Shown piece after piece: positions 9,064 through 17,656 of a stretch of DNA of 64,000 nt. How positions within the stretch are numbered: position 1 is the stretch's first letter; each line of letters starts with the position of its first letter. Both the position numbers and the translations under genes were made by a program. The stretch spans positions 3,880,001-3,944,000 of the forward strand of contig NZ_OY769915.1 in assembly GCF_963669205.1 (NCBI RefSeq), given 5' to 3'. This DNA comes from an uncultured Roseibium sp. (GTDB taxonomy: Bacteria > Pseudomonadota > Alphaproteobacteria > Rhizobiales > Stappiaceae). The notes under the pieces are model-generated. The model had not been told where the DNA came from, searched no databases, and was given only the letters and a program-made list of their open reading frames with translations.

Positions 9064-10733
9064 ATGAACAGACTGCTGACGGCAATGACATTCGCACTGC
9101 TGACTGTGCCCGCCCATGCGCAGAACGCACCCATCGTCCATGACGCGGAATACTACATTCTCCAGGCCCAGAACGGTGAGAAATGGGCCGAGGAGGATGC
9201 CGCTCTCGATACCGCCCTCGCCGAAATCCGCGACCGCAATGACGGCAAACCGCCGAACATCTTCTACATCCTGATCGATGATATCGGCTTTGGCGATCTC
9301 GGCAGCGCAACCCTGAACGCCATTCGCGGCTACAAGACGCCTGCGATCAACGAACTTGCCAGCGAAGGCATGCGGCTTGCCCGCATGTATACCGAACCCT
9401 CCTGCACCCCCACCCGCGTTGCCTTCATGACGGGGCGCCAGCCCCATCGCAACGGCATGGGCAATACGCAGGTAGAGCTCTCCGGTTTCGGCCTTGCGGA
9501 CGCGGAAGTCACGCTGGCGGAGGTCTTGTCCGAAGCCGGCTACAACACGTCTCATGTCGGCAAGTGGCACATGGGTGACATTCAGGCCTCCTGGCCGAAT
9601 TTCCAGGGCTTCGACTACGCCGTTTTCCCCGTCCATCAGCAGGGGCAGCTGACCATCTACCATGACGATGCAGCAGACGAGGAAGTTTCGATCGGCATCG
9701 GCGACAACAACTACAATGATCGCTACACACTGGACCGCTGGTTCCGGACGGACGCGTCCGCCTGGTCACCGGCGTCGAGGGCACCCGCAACGAACCCGTT
9801 CAGGAAGTGGAGATGGCCACCGGCGAACGCTGGAACGAAGCCAAGTACCACGAAATGAACGTCCGTTATCAGAACCAGGCGATGGCACAACTGCGCGAAC
9901 TCGCCACGAAGGACGAACCTTTCTTCCTGCAGTACTGGCCGCTCTACCCGCTCACCGGTCCACGCACCACGACGGATGAATACACAACCCCGAATGGCGG
10001 CATCTACGTTGAGAAGATGAAACTTGTCGACCAGTGGATCGGCGACCTCATGCGCGAAATGGACACGCTGGGTATCGCCGACAACACCATCGTCATCGTC
10101 ATGGGCGACAACGGCCATTTCACGAAATACTCACCGCAATCCGGATACACTCCGATGATCTTCAAGGGCGGCAAGGGCACAACGACGGAAGGCGGCGTAC
10201 GCGTCGATGCCTTCGTTCGTTGGCCCGGCGTCATCGAGGCAAACTCGGTCGTCGGTGACATGGTGCATGTCAGTGACCTCTTCACCACCCTCGCCCGCCT
10301 CGGCGGCGCCAGGGGCAACATCCCGACAGACCGCATCATCGACGGCATCGACCAGACATCGCTGTTGCTGAACGGTGAGGAATTCGGCCGCCGCGATTAC
10401 GTATTCCTTTACAACATCAACAAGCTGGAAGCCGTGGTGAAGGAACAGTACAAGCTGGCGATCCCGGGCGGCAGCATCGAGAATGCCATTCTCGCCGACT
10501 TTTACGACCTCTTCCGCGATCCTCAGGAAAAGTATCCGGTATCCACCGAAATCGGCGCCTGGGGCAGCGCGAAATTCGTCAACATGCTGCAGCGCCATCT
10601 TATGCGGAAGCAAAAATATCCGGACATGAAGCCGGATGTCGGCATGCCCTATGACGGGGTGACAAACCTGCGCCCTGAAACACAGGCCATGCTCGAGGAA
10701 TGGCTGTTCATGCGGAAAACGCCAGAGCAATAA
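9064..10733 (+). pseudogene. Second sulfatase, interrupted by a single-base frameshift
   Basis: Same subfamily as the gene at 5784: signal peptide MNRLLTAMTFALLTVPAHA, metal Asp pair in YILIDDIGF, active-site signature CTPTR then MTGR. The frame starting at 9064 runs to 9858, but homology leaves it near 9752. There the frame changes to the one ending at 10733, which reads RVRLVTGVEGTRNEP and then EMATGERWNEAKYHEMN, matching the intact paralogue (LVTGVEAEAG, DMAAGEEWTQAKYEDMN). Restoring one C (GAC-GCG to GACCGCG) at 9752-9753 would give a full ~555-residue enzyme with its GDNG metal site. No other lesion is seen, so it is either a recent mutation or a sequence error. Confidence 0.85.
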
Positions 10734-10909
10734 AGCGCGAACGGGAGTGTTCGGAAAATGCACCATCCTCACCTTTGACGATGTTGCATTTCCGCCATGC
10801 CCGGCACTTTTTGTGCGCAGCCGGTGGCGACCGCGTCACGCATATGTTTGAATAAAATCAATCGGTTCAACTGATTTGAACTGAAAATGCGGCAAGAAGG
10901 CAAGATTTC

Positions 10910-11743
10910 ATGCGTAATTTTTACAGTAATTCTGCCAAAGCGTGCGGTGTGGGTCTTACTTTACTCATGGCAAGCTTGCCCTTCTCAACGTCATTTGCAG
11001 CTGATCTGCCGCAACCTGCGGCCGAACCCTACCAGGTCAACGAGCGGGTCAACCGTGCCTGGGAATTCATGATCGCGCCATATTTTGTCGCCGCCAACAT
11101 CACCGGGACCACGCAGGTCGGTCGTCTTCCGGCGACAGACATTGACGTCGATACGGGTACGATTCTGGAAAACCTGCGCTTCGGAGCGATGGTGCGGGCC
11201 GAAGCCCTCTACCAGCAGAAAGTCGGCGCAATGCTCGACATTGCCTATATGGGGCTTGGTGCCTCTGCCGATGTGCGCGCAGGTGGCGGGCGCATCAGTG
11301 TCGGTGTCGACCAGTTGATCGTCGAGGGAATGCTGTTTTACCGCGTCTACAACTCGCCGCAGACTTCGGTCGACGTCTATGCCGGCGGACGCTACTGGGA
11401 CATCAACCTGGACCTCAACGCGCAGGGCACCTTCGTCGGCAATTTCGACATCTCCCGCGGCGACGACTGGATCGATCCCGTTGTCGGAATTCGCGCCTTC
11501 CACATGTTCAACGACAAATGGTCTGCCAACGCCAGAGGCGACATTGGCGGCTTCGGCGTTGCGTCCGACTTCACCTGGAACGTTCAGGGCGGCATCGGCT
11601 ACCACTTCAACAAGACCTGGTCGGCCCACATGCAGTACAAGGCGTTGAGTGTCGACTACGACAACGACAAGACCGGCACCGACAGCTTCGGCTATGACAC
11701 CATCACCCACGGACCGTTGCTTGGCGTCGTCGCCCGCTTCTGA
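10910..11743 (+). CDS. Outer-membrane beta-barrel protein
   Basis: Protein of 277 residues with a signal peptide ending at TSFA-A (about residue 30). The mature part has alternating hydrophobic/polar stretches, many aromatic residues and a C-terminal phenylalanine (LLGVVARF), the usual outer-membrane insertion signal. Blocks such as VDVYAGGRYWDINLDL and WDPVVGIRAF-like WIDPVVGIRAF resemble the Omp25/OmpA-like barrel proteins of alphaproteobacteria. It follows the sulfatase locus by 177 bp on the same strand and might admit substrates, but this is only positional. Whether it is a channel or a structural protein is not visible. Confidence 0.78.
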   Translation: MRNFYSNSAKACGVGLTLLMASLPFSTSFAADLPQPAAEPYQVNERVNRAWEFMIAPYFVAANITGTTQVGRLPATDIDVDTGTILENLRFGAMVRAEALYQQKVGAMLDIAYMGLGASADVRAGGGRISVGVDQLIVEGMLFYRVYNSPQTSVDVYAGGRYWDINLDLNAQGTFVGNFDISRGDDWIDPVVGIRAFHMFNDKWSANARGDIGGFGVASDFTWNVQGGIGYHFNKTWSAHMQYKALSVDYDNDKTGTDSFGYDTITHGPLLGVVARF

Positions 11744-11768
11744 GCGTTGACGACTTGCCGACAGCCCC

Positions 11769-12104
11769 TCACCCCTTGACCGGGTAGCGGTGCGCTTCCT
11801 CGAACACGTCGATGACCTTCGTGCCCGCCTTTATGACAGCACCATGCTCGGCACCGCTCGGGATGTCGTAGATGGTGCCGGGGCCAAGGGTTTTCGTCTC
11901 CCCGTCGATCGTGAATTCGATCTCCCCGTCCAGCACCGTTCCCCATTGGGCAAGATGGGCATGGGGCGGCAAAACGAAATCCTTCTGAAAATCGAAAAAG
12001 ACAACAAGCCCGGCATCCGACTGGATCGCATGCGAGGTCACCACATCCTCGGGAAACGGGATGTCCAGTGCGGGAAAATTCTTGATGAAATCCGGTAACT
12101 GCAT
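11769..12104 (-). CDS. Single-domain cupin protein
   Basis: Small cytoplasmic cupin of 111 residues, starting MQLPDFIKNFPALDIPF at 12104. The open frame extends further upstream, but that extension is not cupin-like. The barrel motifs are present: a first motif around VVFFDFQKDFVLPPHAHLAQWG with two histidines, and a second around GPGTIYDIPSGAEHGAVI with a histidine, so metal binding is likely. This type is often annotated as a cupin of unknown function. It converges on the outer-membrane protein gene with 25 bp between the stops and shows no clear functional link to it. Confidence 0.8.
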   Translation of the reverse strand: MQLPDFIKNFPALDIPFPEDVVTSHAIQSDAGLVVFFDFQKDFVLPPHAHLAQWGTVLDGEIEFTIDGETKTLGPGTIYDIPSGAEHGAVIKAGTKVIDVFEEAHRYPVKG

Positions 12105-12331
12105 GCTTCTACCCCAAATGCGATGACACGACAAAAGCACAGTGCCCGCTTGCGATCTCCCGTGCAAGCGCCCTGGTCAATTCGTCCTGGACTGCAGAAA
12201 ACCGCCTCGCAAGCGTCAGGGACGCGGGCGCACCAGAACCTGCCGAGTCAGGACATTCCGATTCGAAAACAATGACTTGTAGCCGCATCCGGAATCAGTT
12301 TCTGACCTTTCATCACCCCTATCGCCATACT

Positions 12332-13672
12332 TCAGCCGACCTGAGACAGGACCACGCCTGCGAGCGCAGCCGCGAGCAATGTCCAGATAAGATTGACATG
12401 GAAGCGGAGCAGGAGAAGGCCGCCGAAAATCGCGAGCACAGGCACCCGCCAGTCCAGACTTGCGAGCTCCGGCACCCAGAGGGTCAACCACCCCCATTGC
12501 TCGGCACTGACGGACCCGAAGACGACATGCAGTGCGAACCAGACCGAGAGATTGAGCACGACCCCGACCACGGCGGCGATGATGGCCGAGAGTGCCGATT
12601 GCAGCCTTGGCAACGCCGATATCCGGTCGATGTAGGGTGCACCGGCGAAGATCCACAAGAAGCAGGGAACAAAGGTCGCCCACAGCGCGATCAGACCACC
12701 GGCCAAACCCAGCCAGAGGCCACCGGTCTGGAAGGCGGCGAGAAATCCGACAAACTGCGTGACAAGGATCAGCGGCCCGGGGGTCGTCTCGGCAAGACCG
12801 AGCCCGTCCATCATTTCGCCTGCGCTGAGCCAGCCATGCAGGGTGACCACGTCCTGCGCCATATAGGCAAGGACGGCGTATGCACCGCCGAAGGTCACGA
12901 CGGCAAGCTTGGAAAAGAACCATCCAAGCTCGCTGAGGACCGGGGCACCACCCCACCAGTCGAGCAGAGCCAGCGGTCCGAGCCACAAGGCAAGCCAGAC
13001 GGAGATACGCACCAGGGTCCCGGCGAAGGAAGCGCTGGTACCGGCAAGGGAACCGGCCCCGCCGTCGCCCTCACAACGGCCGGTTCCCCGGCCCGTCGCC
13101 GCACCGAACAGCGCGGCTGCCAGCACGATCAGCGGGAACGGCAGAGACAGAAAGAAAATGGCCACGAAAGCAAGACCGGCAATGATCCATTCCCTTCGCT
13201 CCTTCAAGGCCCGCCTCGAAAGTCTCAGCAAGGCTTCCAGCACAACAACAAGAACGGCAGCCTTGATGCCCAGAAACAGCTGGGACATCAGCGAAACGTT
13301 GCCGAGGACGGCATAGAGACCGGCCAACGCGAAGATGGCAATTGCCCCCGGGATCACGAAAAGCAGTCCCGCAACCAGCCCGCCTGAAGTGCCCCGCAGC
13401 TTCCAGCCGCAATAGGTCGCAAGCTGCATGGCTTCCGGTCCCGGCAGAAGCATGCAGAAGCCGAGGGCGTTGGCGTAGGCCCTCTCGGAGAGCCAGCCGG
13501 TTTCCTCGACCAGCTTGCGATGCATCAGCGCGATCTGAGCCGCGGGACCGCCGAATGACAGAAGGCCGATGCCGCCGAATACGGCAAACAGACGCCTCCA
13601 CGAAACCGCCATATCCCTGTACAGCGGAGCGGACCCGGCGGGAGACCGGGCAGTTTCTGACTGTCGTGGCAT
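12332..13672 (-). CDS. chrA: Chromate transporter ChrA (two-domain form)
   Basis: Inner-membrane CHR-family transporter that expels chromate. It has 446 residues from ATG 13672; the frame is open further upstream, but there it overlaps the chrB-like gene and reads as out-of-frame sequence. Both homologous CHR halves are seen: the first begins FGGIGLLSFGGPAAQIALMH, followed by LPGPEAMQLATYCGW; the second has FSKLAVVTFGGAYAVLAYMAQ and AETTPGPLILVTQFVGF. The start lies four bases after the stop of the rhodanese-ChrB gene, so the two are cotranscribed and probably translationally coupled. Confidence 0.92.
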   Translation of the reverse strand: MPRQSETARSPAGSAPLYRDMAVSWRRLFAVFGGIGLLSFGGPAAQIALMHRKLVEETGWLSERAYANALGFCMLLPGPEAMQLATYCGWKLRGTSGGLVAGLLFVIPGAIAIFALAGLYAVLGNVSLMSQLFLGIKAAVLVVVLEALLRLSRRALKERREWIIAGLAFVAIFFLSLPFPLIVLAAALFGAATGRGTGRCEGDGGAGSLAGTSASFAGTLVRISVWLALWLGPLALLDWWGGAPVLSELGWFFSKLAVVTFGGAYAVLAYMAQDVVTLHGWLSAGEMMDGLGLAETTPGPLILVTQFVGFLAAFQTGGLWLGLAGGLIALWATFVPCFLWIFAGAPYIDRISALPRLQSALSAIIAAVVGVVLNLSVWFALHVVFGSVSAEQWGWLTLWVPELASLDWRVPVLAIFGGLLLLRFHVNLIWTLLAAALAGVVLSQVG

Positions 13673-13676
13673 GAGA

Positions 13677-14495
13677 TCAGCCCTTGCCGCCCGGCGTCGG
13701 CCAGTCGTGTCCTTCATCGGTCGCATCGCGCGCCCAGCGGTAGAAGGCGTCGTAGAGACCCATGCCCGCCTCAAGCTGGCGCAGGTCGTCCTTGTACATG
13801 CGCGACAGGCCGAGCGAAGCCGCCAGCAGCCCTGCGGCCTCCGGTGCCAGGTCATGGCGATTGGTATCGGCAGCCCGCACGATGGTCGCGAGCCTCGAAA
13901 GCGGCTCGCTTTGAAGCTTGAATTCCTCAAGCATCGTGTCGAAGCTGCAGCGATCGCCGCGATGGCTCCAGAAGGCATTTTCAACATCGAACGGCGTGGC
14001 GCCGAATTTTTCGGCGACCGCATCGACTTGAGCCGGTGACACGAACAGGAACCGGGCTGCCGGATCGATAAACCGACGTATGAGCCAGGGACAGGCAATC
14101 CGGTCGATCTTGGGTCGATGGCGGGTCACCCAGACGGTCTGCCCCTCGGAATTCCTGTCGGGCAGACTTGCCGCAGGCACCATGGGCATCCCTGCCTCGC
14201 GCCATCCCGTGCATCCGCCCTCCAGGAATTCGGCCTGGTTGCCGCCGGCTCTCAGGATCGCCGCAACCCCTTCCGACAGCTTCAGTCCTTTCCAGCAGGC
14301 GACAACCACCCGCCTGCCCTGCAGGCGGCCGGTAAGCTCGTCAACGCTCCGGAACGGGTGCCGGAAGGAGGACGGGATCAATCCGGGGTCCGCTTCGAAA
14401 TCCTCGTCGATACGCACGTCAAGGATCACCGGCGCATCGGGTGTGCCGACCAGTCGTGACAGCTGTGAAACGGATATGGAGTTCAGAGACGGCAT
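13677..14495 (-). CDS. chrB: Chromate resistance protein: rhodanese domain fused to ChrB domain
   Basis: Protein of 272 residues starting at ATG 14495 behind a GGGAGGA site. Residues ~5-105 are a rhodanese-like domain (APVILDVRIDEDFEAD; candidate active-site Cys in VVVACWKGLKLS). From ~120 comes the ChrB C-terminal (Chrome_Resist) domain: WVTRHRPKIDRIACPWLIRRFIDP and FGATPFDVENAFWSHRGDRCSFD. The classical N-terminal ChrB regulatory domain is absent, so the protein may act as an enzyme or sensor of oxidative/chromate stress rather than as the repressor. It precedes chrA in an operon. Confidence 0.85.
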   Translation of the reverse strand: MPSLNSISVSQLSRLVGTPDAPVILDVRIDEDFEADPGLIPSSFRHPFRSVDELTGRLQGRRVVVACWKGLKLSEGVAAILRAGGNQAEFLEGGCTGWREAGMPMVPAASLPDRNSEGQTVWVTRHRPKIDRIACPWLIRRFIDPAARFLFVSPAQVDAVAEKFGATPFDVENAFWSHRGDRCSFDTMLEEFKLQSEPLSRLATIVRAADTNRHDLAPEAAGLLAASLGLSRMYKDDLRQLEAGMGLYDAFYRWARDATDEGHDWPTPGGKG

Positions 14496-14597
14496 GGCGC
14501 GTCCTCCCGTTGAATGGGTTGCAAGGACGCGAAACTTCAGCTTACGCCTCACGGGGTGTTCGCTTGCCCCATGGAATTTAAGTGCCAAATTGCCGGA

Positions 14598-14618
14598 AGC
14601 CTGTCAAGAAAACAGGCT
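14598..14618 (-). terminator. Stem-loop 3' of cckA
   Basis: AGCCTGT (14598-14604) pairs with ACAGGCT (14612-14618) around a 7-base loop, 14 bases beyond the cckA stop on the minus strand. There is no U-run, so termination strength is uncertain. The spacer from here to the chrB start holds nothing else I recognise. Confidence 0.4.
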
Positions 14619-14631
14619 CCCGCGGTCGGTG

Positions 14632-17187
14632 CTATCCGTTCAGGACGTCCTTCACAGTCGTCGCCAGCTGCTTCAGCGTGAACGGTTTCGGCAGGAAGAA
14701 GAACTGTTCGCCCTCGGGCAGGTTCTCTTCGAAGGCGTCTTCGGCATATCCGGACACGAATATGATTTTCAGATCCGGCTGGGTCTTGCGAAGCTCCACC
14801 AGGAGCGTCGGGCCATCCATTTCCGGCATGACCACATCGGACACGACCAGGTCGATTTCACCTCCGGCCTCTTCCATCACCTCAAGCGCTTCGTTGCCCG
14901 AGCCTGCTTCGTGAACCGTATAGCCTCGTGAGGCCAGCGCACGGGCGGCAAAGGCACGCACCGCTTCTTCGTCCTCCACGAGCAGGATCGTGGCCGATCC
15001 GGTGAGATCGGCGACCTTTTCCGGTTCAGTTTCCTTGGGTTCGGGCTTGGGCTCATCGACAATGTCGGGAATGTGCCGCGGCAGGAACAGACGGAAGGTC
15101 GTACCGGCATCGACTTCGGACGTGCAGAAAATGAAGCCGCCGGTCTGTTTGACAATGCCGTAGACCGTCGACAGGCCGAGGCCGGTTCCCTTGCCGACTT
15201 CCTTGGTGGAAAAGAACGGATCGAAGATCTTCTCCATGATTTCCGGCGGCATCCCGTGGCCTGTGTCCTCCACTTCGACCAGCGTGTACTCGCCGGGCGG
15301 CATGCCCCGCGTGTTCTCGAACTGGGTGGACTGCGCTTCCTCGACGTTGCTGGTGCGGATGGTCAGCCGTCCGCCCTCTGCCATCGCGTCGCCCGCATTC
15401 ACCGCCAGATTGACGATGACCTGCTCAAGCTGGTTGAGGTCCGCCATGACCGGCCACAGATCGCGGCCGTGAACCACCTTCAGCTCGACTTTCTCGCCAA
15501 GCAGGCGATCCAGCAGAATCGACAGATCCGCCAGAACATCGTTCAGCTCAAGCTGTTGCGGCCGCAGTGTCTGGCGGCGCGAGAAGGCGAGCAGCTGCCG
15601 CACGAGCCCGGCGGCACGGTTCGCGTTCTGCTTGATGTTCATGATGTCCTGGAAGGACGGATCGGTAGGCCGGTGGCTGGCCAGAAGAAGGTCGGAGAAA
15701 CCGATAATGGCCGTCAGCACGTTGTTGAAATCATGCGCGACACCGCCGGCCAGCTGACCGATCGCCTGCATCTTCTGGCTTTGCGCGAACTGGGCTTCCA
15801 GGGCTCTTTGCTGCGTCGTTTCCAGGGCATAAACGATCGCCGTCTCGCCGTCGCCCTCACCGTCCTGAACGGCGGACACGTAGAAGGTCGCCGAACGCGG
15901 ATCATTCCCTTCGACCAGCGGAATGTCGATCGGTGCAATTTCACCGATGCCTTTGGCCGCTGCGGAAAGGGCCCTGGACAGATCCTCGCGCCCGTTCTCG
16001 GCGACATAGGCCTCCAGCTTGGGCGATTCCTCGACCGTGTCGGCGGCACCGAACAGTTTCAGGAACGGCGCATTCGTGCGCAGGACCCGGCCCTCGTTGT
16101 TGAGCGACGCAATCGAGATTGGCGTATTGTTGAAGAAGCGGGCGAAACGAACCTCGGCGGCGCGCAGCGCCTCGGTCGCTTCCTCACCCTCACCGCGCGA
16201 GCGGTTCAGAACCAGCGTGCGGCTGTCCCCGGGCTGGCCGTTTTCACCGAAGGGAACCCGGTGCAGCAACCGCACAGGCAGTCCGCGCCCGTTGCGCGTC
16301 ACGAAATCGAGATCGAACGTTTCGCTCTTGACCTCACCGGCCTGTCCCTTGACGGAGCGGATCAGCTCGGTGCCGTCGCCGCGCACGATTTCCGAAAGGT
16401 CGAGATCGCCGGCATCGAACTGCGCGAGATCGTAGCCGAGCCAGTCGGCGAGCGTCGCGTTCAGGTAGACGATGCGGCCCTTTGAGTCGCTCGAGAAGAA
16501 CCCGGCAGGGGCATGATCGAGAAAATTGATGACCCGCTGAAGTTCCTGGAAGGAGTTTTCCTGTTCGGCCCGGTCACGGGTGATGTCGGCAAGCTGCCAG
16601 ATCGACATCTGCTTGCCGCTGCGCTCCCCGGAAGATTGCAACGGCCTGACGGAAACACGGTACCAGCGCGCGGTTCCCTCGACGCGGCCGAGGGGATAGG
16701 GCATCCGGATCTCTTCCTGAACCTTGCGCCCTTCGCGCATTGCCTGCGAGAGCCTGAAGATCGCATCGGCGGCGTCCGGATCGGAAGAGAACACCCGTTC
16801 GACGACGCGGATGTCGGACGGCGTGTCCGCTCCGGTCAGTTCGGCATAGGCGGTATTGGCATAAACCAGGCGTCCGTCGGTGTCGGTGATCAGGGCGCCG
16901 TCATCCATTGTGTCGACAAAGGCGGCAGCCAGCGGATTGGCTTCCCCCGGCCGTGCCGACAGGCGCAGAAAGCCGATGGCGCCGGCAAACAGGCAGAAAA
17001 CGCCAACCACTGCCAGAATGCCGAGCAGCGCGAGGATGAACGGCTGGGCGACTTCGCGGTCCATGACCGCAAAAGCAGCAGCAGCCCCGACCAGAAGCAC
17101 AGCCAGACCTATCAGAAGGCCAATATTTCCGGAGCGCTCCGGCCGGCTGATCATCGGCCCGCCCGGCGCTCCGTCCGTGTCACTCAT
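14632..17187 (-). CDS. cckA: Cell-cycle hybrid histidine kinase CckA
   Basis: Membrane sensor kinase/phosphatase that feeds the CtrA phosphorelay through ChpT. It has 851 residues from ATG 17187, behind GGAGACAGG. Order: two membrane segments (residues ~20-75), PAS-like regions to ~450, the HisKA box AIGQLAGGVAHDFNNVLTAI with the phospho-histidine, the HATPase boxes NLAVNAGDAM and VEDTGHGMPPE with FDPFFSTKEVGKGTGLGLS, and a C-terminal receiver (LLVEDEEAVR, phospho-Asp in LVVSDVVMPEMDG, Lys in LPKPF). This layout and the VAHDFNNVLTAI box are those of alphaproteobacterial CckA. CtrA-type TTAA boxes occur in the flagellar promoters nearby, so its pathway probably acts on the adjoining genes. Confidence 0.93.
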   Translation of the reverse strand: MSDTDGAPGGPMISRPERSGNIGLLIGLAVLLVGAAAAFAVMDREVAQPFILALLGILAVVGVFCLFAGAIGFLRLSARPGEANPLAAAFVDTMDDGALITDTDGRLVYANTAYAELTGADTPSDIRVVERVFSSDPDAADAIFRLSQAMREGRKVQEEIRMPYPLGRVEGTARWYRVSVRPLQSSGERSGKQMSIWQLADITRDRAEQENSFQELQRVINFLDHAPAGFFSSDSKGRIVYLNATLADWLGYDLAQFDAGDLDLSEIVRGDGTELIRSVKGQAGEVKSETFDLDFVTRNGRGLPVRLLHRVPFGENGQPGDSRTLVLNRSRGEGEEATEALRAAEVRFARFFNNTPISIASLNNEGRVLRTNAPFLKLFGAADTVEESPKLEAYVAENGREDLSRALSAAAKGIGEIAPIDIPLVEGNDPRSATFYVSAVQDGEGDGETAIVYALETTQQRALEAQFAQSQKMQAIGQLAGGVAHDFNNVLTAIIGFSDLLLASHRPTDPSFQDIMNIKQNANRAAGLVRQLLAFSRRQTLRPQQLELNDVLADLSILLDRLLGEKVELKVVHGRDLWPVMADLNQLEQVIVNLAVNAGDAMAEGGRLTIRTSNVEEAQSTQFENTRGMPPGEYTLVEVEDTGHGMPPEIMEKIFDPFFSTKEVGKGTGLGLSTVYGIVKQTGGFIFCTSEVDAGTTFRLFLPRHIPDIVDEPKPEPKETEPEKVADLTGSATILLVEDEEAVRAFAARALASRGYTVHEAGSGNEALEVMEEAGGEIDLVVSDVVMPEMDGPTLLVELRKTQPDLKIIFVSGYAEDAFEENLPEGEQFFFLPKPFTLKQLATTVKDVLNG

Positions 17188-17254
17188 ACGTCCTGTCTCC
17201 CGGCCCGATTCGGTTTGGTTGGAGCCGTCTACAAGCATTCTGTGCTTGCCCCCT

Positions 17255-17291
17255 AATTTCAACTGATATGACGCTTACTTCTGTTGAAATT
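17255..17291. promoter_or_regulatory. 9-bp perfect inverted repeat upstream of cckA
   Basis: AATTTCAAC (17255-17263) and GTTGAAATT (17283-17291) are perfect inverted repeats separated by 19 bp, starting 68 bp upstream of the cckA ATG. The two half-sites lie about 2.7 helical turns apart. It could be a dimer operator or a leader hairpin. Confidence 0.35.
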
Positions 17292-17386
17292 CACGCGTTT
17301 GAAGGCGTTTTTTGACGCTCGGTGAGGCCGTGCACCCGTCTGCACCCCAAATGCATGTCTTCCAGAGGGATTAAGCCAGGGTCAGC

Positions 17387-17656
17387 CTAGGGTGCGGACT
17401 CATAAATGAGACCGAAATGGTTTGAGGCGGCTTGCGTCTCATCAAGGCGCGGAAGCGCAGGAAATGTGGTTCATTTTCAAGTTTTTCGCAACGCGGAGGA
17501 GGAGCAAGCCGGTCAAATCCGAAGGACATGGAAATGGCTTCACCCCGTGGCGTCAGCGTGCTTGACCGGGCAGGAAGCCCGCTTCGCACACCCTTCCTGA
17601 CGGGTTCTGGCCATTTCGCATGCCATTTCAGTCTCATTTATGGGTCCGTACCCTAG
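17387..17656. repeat. CTAG-flanked palindromic element, copy 1 (264 bp)
   Basis: A 264-bp element (17390-17653) between two CTAG tetramers. Its ends are inverted repeats: GGGTGCGGACTCATAAATGA on the left, and the complement of TCATTTATGGGTCCGTACCC on the right. It shares a GC-rich core (GCGGGCTTCCTGCCCGG on the complementary strand) with copies near 37.4 and 44.7 kb. No transposase is encoded. The pattern fits a non-autonomous MITE-like derivative of an IS that duplicates TA inside CTAG (IS5/IS427-type or IS630-type). It lies against the flhB 3' end. The rest of the gap up to the cckA start shows only the inverted repeat listed separately. Confidence 0.75.

Noticed and set aside
15073..16485. 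470-residue open frame on the plus strand opposite cckA
   Set aside because: Antisense shadow of a strongly supported gene; Arg/His/Gln-rich composition, no start signal and no family pattern.
17371..17637. Small open frames within element copy 1 and copy 2 (about 60-90 residues)
   Set aside because: They run through the inverted ends of a repeat element and are not conserved between copies in frame.
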